A stretch of 64,000 bases of DNA from Amyelois transitella (Eukaryota > Arthropoda > Insecta > Lepidoptera > Pyralidae), in assembly GCF_032362555.1 (NCBI RefSeq), contig NC_083505.1, forward strand, positions 2,967,501-3,031,500. The letters are read 5' to 3'. Under the pieces are notes generated by a model that searched no databases, was not told the origin of the DNA, and saw only the letters and a list, made by a program, of their open reading frames with translations. Within the stretch, counting starts at the first letter, position 1, and every line of letters starts with the position of its first letter. The position numbers were made by a program, and so were the translations under genes. Positions 40,001 through 53,080 of the stretch are shown here, piece after piece.

Positions 40001-43000
40001 CTTTTGATAAACTTAGTAACGCATTCGTTACAGAAACTAAAAGTTTGCCTGAGATTGCATAATTCTGTAAGGTTACATTTTGTGCAATGTTTTGTTCATC
40101 CATAGTAATAAATAAGAAAGGACTTATCAAAATACACCCGAAATCCGAAACCACTGAAAAGTTAGGCATAATTCGGTATTTTGATTAATTAATTACAAGA
40201 CGCGGAAGACGTGTATATAACTATTATAACTAACTGGTTTTAGAAAGAAATTAGCTAACGAAATTTTGTTGCTATTATAGTATCGTAATTATTACATGTT
40301 TTACATTTTAATATTTAAATTTCTCAACAAGTTTGACTCGCATCATCATTAATAGAAACTGATTACAAAAAAATTGGAGGCTGCGCACGCGCAATATTTA
40401 GTTTAGTTTGATTTTGTTTTGTTATTTTACATTTAACTCATGAGTGGAGGAAATAAAAGCTTATATTCAACAAATTGTCTTAATAATTAATAAATAAATA
40501 ATAAATATTTATTTATACTTAAGTTGATTTGTTTTACTTGAAACCAATTCGTATACTATCGACACTCGGGCCTTATAAAAAAAGCAGTCGCAAGGTTTCA
40601 TATTACATGCTTTATTGTGGAATTTCACCACCCCTGTACGTAATTCCATAGTTATCAATACTCCAGCCCCTTCAGCAGAAGCCTTTTTAATGCCAGGCGT
40701 CTACTACTTAGCCACTGAGACATAAATACTCCTTGTGTTCACTCAAGTATCCACGCTCTACTAAAATACTTGAATTATTCAATTTTAACTACTTACTTAA
40801 CATTTGATCGAACTGTTTTGTGAGCATGCATCATCATTTCGAACTTTTACCATTATTCCCCCGGTCAATTAGTTTTATCCAACCTCTCTCTCATCTCTGC
40901 GAGTTGCACCATCCACATAAACGTTTCAGGGCCCGGGGGCCTTTCGGCTTTTCATTCTCCATTTGGCCCGGTTTTCGGCTTTTTTAGTTTTTAGTCCATC
41001 GGCTCGGATAGGTTTTGTTTGCGAAGTCAGGCGCCAGGATCTCTTTGGCCGGCTCCTTCTACCTAGACCCGGCTGAGGCAGGATGATTAGGCATCTGTTC
41101 CTTAAGTAGTCTGCAGGTTTCCGCAAGACGTCGCCGCATCAGCGTAGGCGGCTCTCCTGCATAGTTTCATCCGACCTGGCTTTCATACATCAGTAATATA
41201 GGTTGCTAGCCCGTTACTTTAAACGGGGAAGTTACCTGTATTTGAATCTTCGTCCAGCACTTAATCGTGGTCTTTGAGTCAGTCTCATGACTACTAACTC
41301 TTTCTACCCCCAATGGGATAAGGACTAGTTATCCATCTATCTAACTGTCCAAGTTGGGTGACTATGCATCTGCAAATATTATGATACGAGACTGAAATCT
41401 CAGCATTTTCAGGGACGATACAGACAGGTCAAATGACCAGTTAATGTTGTCTGTACTACACTAATCTGTTTCAAATAGATAGTAATCTGATCCAGGTTAT
41501 TTTGAATCACAGGAGTAGCTGAGTGTGTATCATTGGAGACGGTGAAATTTATTTTAGTTCTAAGGTTAGGCATTAGGGTGTGCAGTGAACTTAGATGAAT
41601 CAAATGGCATTTGGTATTTGTACGTCAGCAAAATGACGTCTGCGTGTCGCTGGTAATATAATATTGAGAGATATAAGAGATTTATATTTTAATCAGTTAG
41701 TAACCGTGCCACTTGTGTGGCTTTGGTTTCAATCTCGTTATCAAAGTTGGGTAATAAATTGAAAAAGTTATTGATTGTAATCCTGTTCTGTGCATCTCAA
41801 AGTCTTCCCTCTTCGCCTTTTAAATATCTCTCTATTGACGCTCCCTCATTACTGAGGCTCATTGTCACTGGAAGTCATTAAGCGCACAATCTTCTTCCAT
41901 CGATTCCGGTCGGATGTAGCCCTCACCACTCTCGAAGAACATGAATAGGGATGTGTTGGTGACCGGCCTCTTGGTATTGTTTTCTTCGGTATTGCAAATT
42001 GACACTTTTTATTAATTATTACGGGATATTTCAACATCAATTAATAATTGTCATATCTTGTGGTTTTACAACATTGGTTGACGTCAAATAAGAAGAAGCG
42101 GTAACAAACTACACTGCAGCATTTTCTTCATGCGAAGCCAGAATTACTAAGTAGTCAAGAACGGCGCGAAAGCAGCTCATTTCATAAACACAAAGATAAG
42201 TCACATAGTATGGTAATAGGTCTTCCAGATTTTTGTTTATCTTAAAAAATTTTCATCGAGACACTTCTCGTGTGAATTGAACGAATTGAAAACCATTGGA
42301 AAGAGTTTTCGTGCAATTTTCTCTGTTATAATTCATTTGATCACGTGACGCCTGTACCACGTTCGTTCTATAATTAGTTCTACAATAAAATTATGGTGCG
42401 TATCAGCGATCTAGAACAATTAACAGGAAAAAAAGTGCGCAATTAAGTGACGTTATAATATTTCTTTGGAAATTTTCTTACAAGGAAATGAGACTATTTT
42501 TAATAAAAATTGCGTCACAATGATAACAAATAATGTAGGCGACCAATATTTTTGTCGTTTTAGACCTTACTAGCTTTTGCCCGCGGCTTCGCCTGCGTTA
42601 ATTTCGCTTCCATAAAAAGATTGCTTAGATTAAGAGCCTTGCATTGACATAAACTAATATTATGCAAAAAATAGATGTGCCTACGTGAGTGCGTGTTTGA
42701 GGATGCTATTCAATCATGCAAATTCAACTGGATAGATTTTGATGAAACTTACGTACACGGGAAGAATAATGCCTGGAATAGAACATAATTTATTTTTCCT
42801 ACAAAAGCAAAGTCCCGGGGGCGCAGCTGTTAAAAAACGAATAAATTCTAAAGACAAAAAAAGGTAAGTATAATAATGGAAAGTTATAGTATCTCTTTGT
42901 ATACAACATTTGCTGTCTTGCCCATTGGAGACATCACAAATAAACTGTCACAGCTGGTGACCCGCGAGCAAGCGACGTAGAGCTGTCCGTGGGAGAAGCA

Positions 43001-46000
43001 ATTCGTCCTGAGGTCGACTCCGGCTGCTCCAAGACTTTGCGATTTGTTAATTGTCATCGCGAAACATATAGCCACTGGAAACTGTACACGCTTAAATTGA
43101 AATGGAAAGTTGTTGGGAATGAGGGGAATGCGCGGTATAAAAACAATTTCACCAGCTGCACAACCAGTAAGAATTTTAGCTTCTATTATATTGTTATGAA
43201 GCGACACCACTTTAAGGCGAGTCCCATTACAACGTTTCGGCGGCGTTAAGTTGCGTAGCAACATAATTGGAATGCCTACTTTTAGTGCAATTGTATGCGC
43301 GGGCAGTCCAGATGCCCAAAGTGAATTAAGGAACTCTACCGGATAAGTTGTAGTATCGGTACTATTTAAAACTGTATTTATGGATTGGTATATAATTTTC
43401 ATGTTACGTGTTAGACTTAATTTCCTAACCTGAGGCCAGAGTATGGATCGTTTGAGACATGCGCTTACTTCATCAGCTCTAGTACCTCGGCTTATTACGG
43501 GTAGAGTCTGGCGGAAATCACCACAAAATAATACAGTGGTACCACCCATAATGCGATTCCCTGTTATTTTCTCCAAATAAGTAAATGTCTTAACCATGGA
43601 AACTAAATCAATGAAAAACGAATTTTTAATTAATTAAAAAATTTGCCAGCGGCTACAATCGCGTTATTTCTTAAATTCTCATGTGGCGCCATCTCGTATC
43701 GGGTGGTCAAAAAATAAATATCTAAACCACGGGAACTAAATCAATGGTGAAACGGTAAGTACTGACGTTGCTATATGTGTGTTATTCCTGCTAATCTTGA
43801 GGAACATGGCAACCGTCGCCGATGCGGGGTGCGTCAAACTACCTACATAAATAAATCTTCTCATACATAAAAAAAAAATCTTCTTAAAGATGTGGTGAAA
43901 CAGTAAGTACTGGCGGAACTAAAATTACTTAATTAAAACTTAATTAATTTAAAATTTTGCCGGCGGCTACAATCGTGTTATTTCTTAAATTCTCATGAGG
44001 CGCCATCTCGTATCGGGTGGTCAAAAAATAAATACCTAAACCACGGGAACTAAATCAATAAACAAAGCATAATGAATTAAATCAATAAAATGCTATTTTT
44101 TTAATCATCATCATCATCATCATAATAAATATAAGAATTAATTATTTATAGTGCCGTGTGGTTCCCGGCACCAACACAAAAAAGAATAGGACCACTCCAG
44201 CTCTTTTCCATGGATGTCGTAAAAGGCGACTAAGGGATAGGCTTACAAACTTGGGATTCTTTTTTAGGCGTTGGGTTAGCAACCTGTCACTATTTGAATC
44301 TCAATTCTATCATTAAGCCAAATAGCTGAACGTGGCCATTCAGCCTTTTTAAGACTGTTGGCTCTGTCTACCCCGCAAGGGATATAGACGTGACCATATG
44401 TATGTATGTATGTATAATTATTTATAGTTTTTTATATCGATTTAAATCAAAAATGACGAAGTTCCATACAAACTTGCACCCCCTATTTCATCCCCTTGGG
44501 ATAGAATTTCAGGATAAAAAGTAGCCTATATTCTAATCCAGGTTACTAACTATATCTGTGCCGAATTTCGTTCAGATCCGTTCGGTAGATTTTGCGTGAT
44601 GCGCGTACAAACATACAGACAGACAGACGGACAGACAGACAGACAAAAATTCTAAAAAAAATTGTTTTGGCTTCTATTGACCCTAAAAAGACCCCTTATA
44701 ATTTTTTTTCTTAAATATCTTCAATGTACAGACAAAGTTGAGTTACAGTTTTATTATATGTATGGATTGGTATAAAATCGACAAAAATGGGTTCTCAACC
44801 AAAAAGGAAGTATCAGTTTCTTACTACCCCCCTTAAAATTGGGCTATCTAAAACATTCCGGATCTATGGCGAGTTATCAATTTGGAATCTAGACTGATAG
44901 CACGGATTTTTTTTTTAAATTTTTGCTTTTATCATAAATTTAATTTTGCATTAATCTTACAAAGTAAAGGTTTTCTTTGTCATCGATTTTAAAAATCGCC
45001 TACAAGTGAAATCCTAATCCTAATGTTCCTCTTAGTCAACTTTTACGACATTGATAGAAAAAATATAGATGGTTCTATTCTAATGTGCCGGAAAGCACAC
45101 ATTCGATTGAATAAATTAATGCATCAGAGCTTATTTTATCTTTAAACATTATTTGCTTTCACTGTGTGATATAAATTATATCCAATCTATACTTGTTGGT
45201 ATATCGTGGTCGTTTGTATATCATTAAGTACGATTTTGGTTAGTATAGCGTGTGTCAAGGTTCCGGCCTTGGTTTGGGCACACAATGGGGAATCAATTCC
45301 TTTGTATCGGTTACCACGCTAATGTGATTTGTTTGATTTTTATATTATCTCTCTCACGATTGGACAGTTTGTCTCGTTAAGCTGTCCACTGTAGATGATA
45401 TTTAATGGTCATTCCTGTATGTTAAATTTTGTATAGCAGATATCTTGAAATAGCCAATTGGATGAATGTTAAGTCAGACCCTTTTCAGAATAATCTGTCC
45501 GCCCCAGAGTTTCGAAATTGCTGGCTTAATATCCTTACAGGAAATACTTTGTAAATACTCCATGGTAACGGGGATACGGCACAATAAGAGAATCTAACTT
45601 TTCATATAATTGTGTAGACGAGAAGAAGAAAAATACACATCTTTCAATGTTTACGTTTGCAGAATATCTGTTGGCACTTTCATTTCGACCGCTTCCAGAA
45701 ACCAGGAATCGAGTTTAGTAAAGAACATAAATATAAGATTAGAAATCTGCGCACGAGTAGCGTGGGCTGTAACGCGATATTTTTACGACAATCACTATCT
45801 CACCACCACCCATGGCTTACCATACCAACCTTCCGGTTTTACGAGCTGAATGATGGAAGGAGTGCACTGCTCTTGCGTTTGATCTCAAACTCTGTTTTGA
45901 ATCCCTACAAAATCTCTTTAGCGTCCCTTTCTATATAACTCACCCCCTATTCTAGAGGGGCTGACGATGTTGTGCTAACCATGCCATCGCCGCCATTATT

Positions 46001-49000
46001 GCGACAATCGGAAATGAGAACCGCGCAGTTTATTTTTGTTTACATGAGAATGATACAATTATTAGTTTTATAATGATGAGATATTTGACTGTCCGCGCCC
46101 GCGGTATGAATAAGGTGAAAGTTTTGAAACAAAAAACCGTTTAGCGGCCTTTCACTGGCCAACTGAAGCTTGATTTCTAAAATGCTACAGATTCGGAGCC
46201 CAGCCAGCTGATAGGAAATGTTGGTTTTTCTAAGAAATTGTATAACAAGGGAAAGTGAAAATTTCTTGGCCAGACATTGAAATTTTATTCTAATCATTAA
46301 AAATATATATTTTTCGTGGCTGGATAATCTTATTTTTAAATTACATATATACAATATCAGTCCAAGAACTTTTCACTCTACCCTAGTGTTGTTTATAGTA
46401 CGTCAATGACCCTAGTAAGTTTTTTTATTCCTCAGTAAGGGCAAATACGGAACCCACATAGAATCGTTTTTATAAAGCTGTTAAAAAACATAAGATATTC
46501 AATCTTATGTTTTTAACGAAAGCTTTCCATAAAAATGTAAAATATGTTTTTATACAATGAATAAACAAAGTAATCCACGTATAAAGTTATTCCCAGAAAG
46601 GATCACATTGTATTTGTAGCAAACGTAAGTATTTATAGTTTGCTGCGGTTATAGTGCTCCAACAATGAAATTAGGTACAAAACTAACTGCATTATATATA
46701 GTATATTAGTAGAAATCTTAATACCGATACGAAGGGTTTCTTAAGAAAACAAATTACTTTAATCACAACCTACAAAGTACCTACAATAATGAGTGCAAGG
46801 CAAATTATTCACATGACTCACGTGTGCAGTAATTTACTATGAACAATTTTTTTATGGCGTTTTCTGCTGATAGATGCAAATTTAATATATTCTCTTCTCG
46901 GAGGGGTAGGAAGAGACAACATGTTATCGCTTGCCTCGATTCCTAAATCTTTCGCTTATACTGCCATCACTCTCTTATTTGTATTGACTTTATTGTACTA
47001 AAACACTTGACCAGCCTTTCAACAGGTCGTCCCAATTTGATTAAAGCACTTTTTATGACTTTCACCCTAATGCTAAAGTCATCTTTATTTAGCGTTTTAT
47101 GGAGTCAGAGCACCAGAATACGCTAAAATGTTTTATTCTTGTAGGGCTCTTGTCGGGTCAGAGCGACTCTTTCTATGATATACTGATGATTGATAATCTT
47201 CTTCACATAACAAACAATCAAATTACCGCTTTGTTGTCTATACTTTGTGTTAGGTGTTATAATATTTATTTATTAACTTAATACCGTTAATGCGATCGTA
47301 ACATTATGATTATTTTATAAATTAAATGTACGATTGTGTTTTGTCATTCATTGCCTAGAAATAATATTGGAAATAAACTTAATCACTCACACATAATTAT
47401 GTGTTGACGTGATAAATTATAATTTAAAAGGTCGTGTATGTGAATTTAACATAATATGAATTAATATGGCACCATGACTTATTATTATGCACAGCTCGTG
47501 CATTAAATATTGTCTAGTATGCTACTTAAAGCCTTTAATAGATTCGTGTTATTGCCACTACTATATATAGTTGTTTAATAAATATTGATTTTTCTCTCAT
47601 TTTTGCGAGTTTCCAGCTGCACCCTTCGCAATTTTCCGGACCTGGGGTGGCTTTCTAACTGTTCTCATTTCACGTTGTCTTTCATGAAAGACTTTTATAT
47701 CTGGGCCCAGCGGACGCGTCATATTTAAACATTAGTTCCCGAAATAGACTGCAGACTTTGATATAAAATATCAGGATTAACAAAGATTGATGTTTTATAT
47801 CAATCAATTAGGGCCTTCCCAACCCGCATGAAAGCGTAGCCCCCACGAAAGTCACAATTCTTCAGAGTGGTATTATTAATTACATTTACATACATACATA
47901 CATACATAAAATCACGCCTCTTTCCCGGAGGGGTAGGCAGAGACTAATTAAATTTAATTAAATTAAAGTTAATTACATTTACTTATAGTAAACCAACTTG
48001 TGCTCTTACAGTAGAGACAAATAAATAATCTTGCAACTGCCATGTTTCATCATAATCGTACCCCTTAATATGTTTGATAAGGACTTTTTATTAAAATGAG
48101 TTGTTCCAATATTTCTCCTCTTTTTGTTTCAGCCAATTAACAACGCAGATTTCGTAGTGCCAGTCGAGATCGACGGCGCGGTACACCAAGTGTACGTGTT
48201 GAAACGGCCGCACGTGGACGAGTTTCTGCGACGATGCGGCGAGTTGTACGAGTGTGTGCTGTTCACAGCGTCGCTCGCCAAGTACGCGGATCCCGTAGCC
48301 GATCTGTTGGACAGGTAATGTTCTCAAGGTTATCTTGATTCTACCCGTCGAGCGATCAAATGGTATATAATAATGTCTTGTACAAGTGTGCGTGTTGAAG
48401 CAACGAAGCGTTGAGTTCTTGCGTCGATGCGGCGAGTTGTACGAGTGTGTGCTGTTCACGGCGTCGCTCGCCAAGTACGCGGATCCCGTAGCCGATCTGT
48501 TGGACAGGTAATGTTCTCAAGGTTATCTTGATTCTATACGTCGAACGATCAAATGGTATACCTATAATAATGTATTGTACAAGTGTGCGTGTTGAAGCAA
48601 CGAAGCGTTGAGTTCTTGCGACGATGCGGCGAGTTGTACGAGTGTGTGCCTGTTTAATTGGGAATCTTATGTCCAAAATGACGAAAGAATGTGAATAGCA
48701 AGTTTTAGGATGCAGGCAGTTCAAAAGATGACAAGTTTTTTCTACGTTGGTGCCGTGCAATTAGCATTTCTGTTTGAATGGTCATTGCGAACTCTACTCT
48801 GCACGTGCCATAAGATTGAAATGTATAAAAAATGAAAAATAATTACAGATGGGGCGTGTTCCGAGCGCGACTCTTCCGCGACAGTTGCGTGTTCCACCGC
48901 GGCAACTACGTCAAGGACCTGAACAGCCTCGGCCGGGATCTGCGCCGAGTCGTCATAGTCGACAACTCGCCCGCCTCATACATATTCCACCCCGACAATG

Positions 49001-50020
49001 CTGTAAGTATTTCCTAAAAACAAAAATCCGAAAAAGAAAAGTGCGTTTTTAGAGGAGGCAACCGCAAGATGCATACCTTAATTTGGTCCGTGTAACAGGA
49101 AGATTGGTTGAGTCATGGGTAAGTGTTAGTGGAATAGTGCTCCTTTTGCATGGGTTTAAAGTTTTAGCTTGGTCGTACCAGCCTCATGTAGTCCATTAAT
49201 GGAGATAGACCTAGCCCAAAGTGAGTGAAGGTAATACCACCTTACTGAACCTACCGGCAAAGGTTTCCACCTTGCCTGTATAGGTATAGCGTCTTCTTGC
49301 AAGCTTAAATCGTTGTGGGACCAACTGGGGAGTAGGTTTCCTGCGCTACGCTTGCTATTCCAGAATCCAATTTTATTTGTATACAATGAAACTACGGTGT
49401 ACTAAGTGTATGTCAATCGCTAATGTATGAGCAGTTGTAAAGCGATAAGGTGGTAACGTGGAAACACGGTCACCGCGATAAAATGGACACCTCTAGCGCT
49501 GGAATGTCATTGTCCAGTTTAGAATAGATAACATTGTTTGGCCAATATACTATAGCTTGTTTTACATTTTATAGGTTCTTTGTTGTGGGTAAAGGTTAAT
49601 ATTATAGGTTTAGAAATAATAAATCGTTAAGGAAAACTCAGTTTACATTTCTTACTAGATTCTTATGCCTCGCATAATACTATGATCATTTATTTGGTGT
49701 TAGATGTGAATGTGACAAGGTTTGCGCTTTAAGCTGATATAAGAAATATATTTAACAGAGTCAGAACAAGCGTGATAACAATCAACAAATTCTATTTAAA
49801 ACTAATTTTTTAGACATTTGACCTTTTGCATTCTGTGAATTCAATTTATATTTTTTTTCAGGTACCTGTCGCGTCTTGGTTCGACGACATGACAGATTCA
49901 GAACTATTAGACTTGATACCGTTTTTCGAGAAACTCAGCAAGGTGGACAGTGTTTACACAGTGTTGCGAAACTCCAACCATCCGTACAACCCGACACAGA
50001 ACAATTCCCCGCCGACATAG
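37096..50020 (+). CDS. CTDSPL: Small C-terminal-domain phosphatase (SCP/CTDSPL type), complete
   Basis: Exons 37096-37168, 37492-37805, 48133-48314, 48849-49002 and 49862-50020 join in phase to 882 nt (293 aa). ATG 37096 was chosen because exon 1 ([20 protein letters not shown]) matches the conserved SCP N-terminus and its GTAAAT donor is in phase with exon 2. A GTG/ATG frame within 37431-37490 lies inside that intron. Exon 2 is a Gly/Ser/Pro-rich linker with LRSLLCCW (a cysteine pair typical of membrane-attached SCPs), then the HAD-type catalytic motif [15 protein letters not shown] (Asp118/Asp120). Later exons give [70 protein letters not shown] and [19 protein letters not shown]. Dephosphorylates Ser/Thr residues such as Ser5 of the Pol II tail and SMADs. 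Drosophila counterpart probably hzg. Exon 3 has tandem partial copies downstream. Confidence 0.96.
38764..38850. repeat. Repeat M1, partial copy
   Basis: GCACGCGCGACGCCGTTTTT and AACAATCGCTGTCCCG match M1 at 30639 and 62470. Confidence 0.6.
39655..39728 (-). repeat. tRNA-like SINE trace
   Basis: On the - strand CTGGAGCGTTTGGCGCAGTG is followed by CAGGTTCGATTCCTGG: A- and B-box like sequences of a tRNA-derived SINE head. No cloverleaf was supported. Confidence 0.5.
40900..41160 (-). pseudogene. LINE ORF trace
   Basis: The - strand frame ends in KSRKAPGP, resembling the KAPGPDGI motif that opens many LINE reverse-transcriptase domains. A related sequence (GCGAGTT...TGCACC...CCTGGGG) lies at 47590-47700. 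Low certainty. Confidence 0.35.
42090..42135 (-). repeat. LINE LC 3' UTR trace
   Basis: GGTAACAAACTACACTGCAG followed by CATTTTCTTCAT matches LC near 23258-23287. Confidence 0.5.
42570..43597 (-). mobile_element. Helitron remnant (3' end plus helicase C-terminus)
   Basis: The - strand ORF 43597-42884 encodes a helicase fragment, and the sequence downstream ends with CCGCGGGCAAAAGCTAG at 42570, the CTAG-type 3' terminus expected of Helitrons, followed by T. No Rep domain or 5' TC end was found, so the copy is 5'-truncated. Confidence 0.75.
42884..43597 (-). pseudogene. Helitron Pif1-like helicase, C-terminal part
   Basis: A 237-codon frame with [20 protein letters not shown] (helicase motif with GDFRQ), [29 protein letters not shown] and [19 protein letters not shown], the final helicase motifs of Helitron Rep-Hel proteins (Pif1 family, DNA unwinding during rolling-circle transposition). 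The usual NKSQGQSL reads NKSQSL, a two-residue loss in the motif. Walker A and the Rep nuclease are absent. Confidence 0.8.
43594..44060 (+). repeat. Direct repeats (~150 bp) beside the Helitron
   Basis: 43594-43745 and 43894-44060 share CGGCTACAATCG, TTATTTCTTAAATTCTCATG, CGCCATCTCGTATCGGGTGG and CCACGGGAACTAAATCAAT. They are in the same orientation, about 300 bp apart. Confidence 0.8.
44152..44414 (+). mobile_element. SINE S1, full-length reference copy
   Basis: Head TGCCGTGTGGTTCCCGGCAC to (TATG)n tail, flanked by the 13-bp duplication TAATTATTTATAG (44139-44151 and 44415-44427). About 263 bp; the best copy from which to define the family. Confidence 0.92.
44455..44705 (+). repeat. Dispersed repeat with (CAGA)n segment
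   Basis: AGGATAAAAAGTAGCCTATA, TTTCGTTCAGATCCGTTCGG, TTTTGCGTGATGCGCG, then ACAGACAGACAGACGGACAG. A common lepidopteran interspersed unit related to 8800-8990. Confidence 0.5.
46480..46517. repeat. Short hairpin
   Basis: GTTAAAAAACATAAGA and TCTTATGTTTTTAAC are inverted around about 7 bases. Confidence 0.6.
46893..47045 (-). repeat. LINE LB 3' end, degenerate
   Basis: CGGAGGGGTAGGAAGAGACA ... AACAGGTCGTCCCAATTTGAT follows the LB order but is diverged. Confidence 0.55.
47890..47969 (-). mobile_element. LINE LB minimal 3' stub with target duplication
   Basis: TAATTACATTTAC (47877-47889) is repeated at 47970-47982. Between them lie (ACAT)n, the last ~45 bp of LB and a TTAATTAAA-rich filler. 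Confidence 0.75.
48333..48655 (+). pseudogene. Two partial tandem copies of CTDSPL exon 3
   Basis: 48381-48507 repeats the 3' two thirds of exon 3 (from VYVLKRP... to LLDR) with an intact donor GTAATG and an open frame ([20 protein letters not shown]). 48575-48649 is a third copy cut at ELYECV. The period is about 193 bp and includes the first part of the intron. Neither copy has a recognisable acceptor in the right phase. Confidence 0.8.
49003..49861 (+). other. CTDSPL: CTDSPL intron 4
   Basis: GTAAGT donor, TTTTTTTTCAG acceptor. No recognised repeat. Confidence 0.7.
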
Positions 50021-50726
50021 CGGCCCCCCGCCGCCGCGCGGACGCCACTCCCCCGCGACCAATCAAACGAACGTTCCCGAACGTCCAATCAACGTCCGTT
50101 CGAAATTCGAACGCCTCTTACGAGTTGTAAGAAAACTGGATCGCTCGTGCAGCCGCCCACCCCGCGCCCCGCCGCGCACCTTCTACAATCGATCGTCAAG
50201 AAAGGAGCGAACTTCGTCTTAAGTGCCAATTTTGCCTTCTGGATAGTAAGGACGTTATTTGTACCTATTTTACATTTTAGGTATCTCTTAGTGCGTAAGT
50301 CTGTATGATGGATTTGTGATTATTTAACTCCTTAGCTAAGCTTGCGGCAATGTGCGTGTGTTCTGTCTACGTGTTGACTAATTCGGTGACAAAAATCCTT
50401 CTTCGAATTTTTTATATCATGCTTGGGATCAAATATAATAAGTTAGGATACTTTGATCATCAAAACGATCGCTTCTCGTATTCATTATCGTGTCGTTTTT
50501 TGCCGCAAGACCGGGAATTGATCCCACTACCCACACTTCGTATCCACTAAGTTAGAACGATTCGATCCTATAGACTTCATCACGAATTATAAAATCGACT
50601 AAAAAATGGTGTCCGTAACTAGTGGAATGTGTAAATAATTTTTATAATAACGACAGAGGGACGCTTGAATCATGGTCTAGAATTAAAGAATATGGATTAA
50701 TTATAATGTACATACATATTTTATAA

Positions 50727-50732
50727 AATAAA
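50727..50732 (+). terminator. CTDSPL: Candidate CTDSPL poly(A) signal
   Basis: First exact AATAAA after the stop codon, about 707 nt downstream. Alternatives further on cannot be excluded. Confidence 0.35.
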
Positions 50733-53080
50733 TGGTAAACAATTGGAGAGCGGCAGAAAATATAGCACTTAAGGTGGATAAGGTCCGCACTTGAGCTGAT
50801 GTTGCGCTGTTTGAAAACAAATAGAATAATATTTTTTTAAATTACTTTACCACGCAACAGTACAGAATTCTGTTCATTCAGTCTCATGTTCTTAATTTAG
50901 AATGGCGTAACATCAGCAAAAATAGTGATGTGCACATTTGAGCGTAAGTTGTTATGTATAACCCACATAAAATATTAACGTGTGCACATTTAAATTATTT
51001 CCCGTAATTATTGACAATAAGAAGTCAATCGTGTCAGTGTCATATGAGTTTAGTGATTAATTAATTGTAAAACACGTAAGGGTTTAGTATCTGATGGACT
51101 TGGCATCTATGTATTGAAGTGATGCTCTCACAGAGAAGATGTTTATGTTATTTCAATATTATGTATTAATGATTTTTTTTAAAAATCGTTAATAATATTA
51201 ACTTATTTCGTGGCACTAAATTACGTAACGTTACCATATTTGGATAAGACTGTCCAAAATAACCACAAAAATCTAACTTACGGTTTTCGTGCCGGTAAGC
51301 TTTATTTTATTGCCAGACATAATATTCGGAATTATATAAATTAAAAATCATATCTTTGAATTCAATGTTAAATAAATAAACGAATCTTCTTTCGGGGAGC
51401 GGCGAAAATGCTGCACATAAATAATTAATAAATAATAATAATCATCTCAGTATTATACTAGTTTTATAGTATTTGATGCCATTATATACAGAATTTTGCT
51501 ATGCGGAACAGCGATTCTAAAGTGTTTTATACTTAAACTTATGTGAGACGTCAAGATTTTACCTTGCACCGTAACAGGAAATGCTATATAGATAAAAGAT
51601 ATCATGACTTAACTATAATTAATTTTTTTATACTCGAGATAGTGTTTTATGTTTGCAGAGTAATAATATGAATTTAATAATAATAAATAATAGCAGCAAT
51701 TATAACAAGAGCGATTTAAGCGAAATTTGAAGTTGAAAGTTAAACGGTTTGGGGCCCGTGACAGTTTTAAAAAGATCTTTAAAAGTTCTGGTCAAAATGT
51801 TTTCTTTTAAACCTTGTCTGTCATACAAAATTTTCCTATGATGCTTACAAAGCTACCATCGCCTAAAAACTTTCATTTCCTCAAGTCAAGTGTAGTGGGC
51901 TGAAGGGACTCCTTTAAACCCTTTTTTTTATTTTAATGTCCGTTGCGCCACCTAACTACCCATGGATTGTAGTTTCTCATTCATTTTTAACTACATAACA
52001 GCAAAAAATTAGCGCTCAAGGAACGTTGTTATTCTGTAAATATAAAATGTTATGCCACTGATGATAATATCTTCCTTTTGTAGTATACCTTCATAAACTC
52101 CTAACAAACAAAATTCAAAATTATACCTAACGGATTTATGTAAGAATTACTTAGGTAATATAAAAATGGTGCTTTCAGTATTAGTTGATTAAGCAATTCG
52201 GACGATTGACTGTTAAGACAACTATAGCACTCTTAACGCACATTGGCCTCCAATTGGTTAAACGAATTCGGACATTTCAATACGGAAAACGGAGTATAAT
52301 TTTTACTTTTATAAAAATCTGTATACCCCTTACCGTTGCTTGGCGATATCGTATGTACTGTATATTGTTTCGATTGCTTAGCAAAAAATGTTTTTTATTT
52401 GTTTTTCTTTTTTCATAATTATATTTATGAACAATATTGATTTATTATTGTTTGGTAATAGAAGTGTAAATAAGATTTTTATTAACTTAAAGTTCGATTT
52501 TAATATTCGATACTATCCGTTTCGATAGTGTATATGTTAGTTTGTTATTTAGTGACTACGCCGGTGTATGTACATACCCTTATACGTATATTTTAAAGAT
52601 GTATGTAATCGCTAGTTGACCAAGCTCCATACACTAGAATAGTATGTTTTACCGGCTGGTAATCCACAATCAAATTTGGAGGACATTGATTGTTATTAAT
52701 AATAACATACACTGCGATATGAGAATTCAAATATAAAATCTATTCCTAACATTGCCTACTATTTTATTTATACGCGTCAAATTATGAATGGCTTATCGTA
52801 TCTCTTTAAATGTGAAACGTGGATTGGTCAAATGTAGAAATTAAACTTATGAATTGTATAAGGGCAATATGAAATTATTGATAATTTTTTCTATATGTAA
52901 TTTTTGTATGTTGTTTTGTATTTTTATAATTGGTGATTGCAGTCGGCATAATCGCCGTATAGACCTTTGGACCAATGTCGTGTAACTAAGTTAGCTTCTC
53001 ATTAATTAAAGATACAATGAGTATGTTACACTAAACCTGATCCCCCTTGCATCCCTCTTGCTATTAGAGTGAGTGTTTAG

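Larger units (their letters stand above)
37806..48132 (+). other. CTDSPL: 10.3-kb CTDSPL intron, repeat-rich
   Basis: GTATGT donor, TTTGTTTCAG acceptor. Contains repeat M1 (38764-38850), an S3 piece (38885-38960), tRNA-like SINE traces (39655-39728), a LINE trace (40900-41160), a Helitron remnant (42570-43597), direct repeats (43594-44060), a full S1 (44152-44414), a dispersed repeat (44455-44705) and LB pieces (46893-47045, 47890-47969). No host exon recognised. The long low-repeat parts (44710-46890 and 47050-47880) show nothing specific. Confidence 0.7.

Noticed and set aside
45610-45938. Frames of 79-93 codons in the long CTDSPL intron
   Set aside because: No domain, no repeat family match and no splice evidence.
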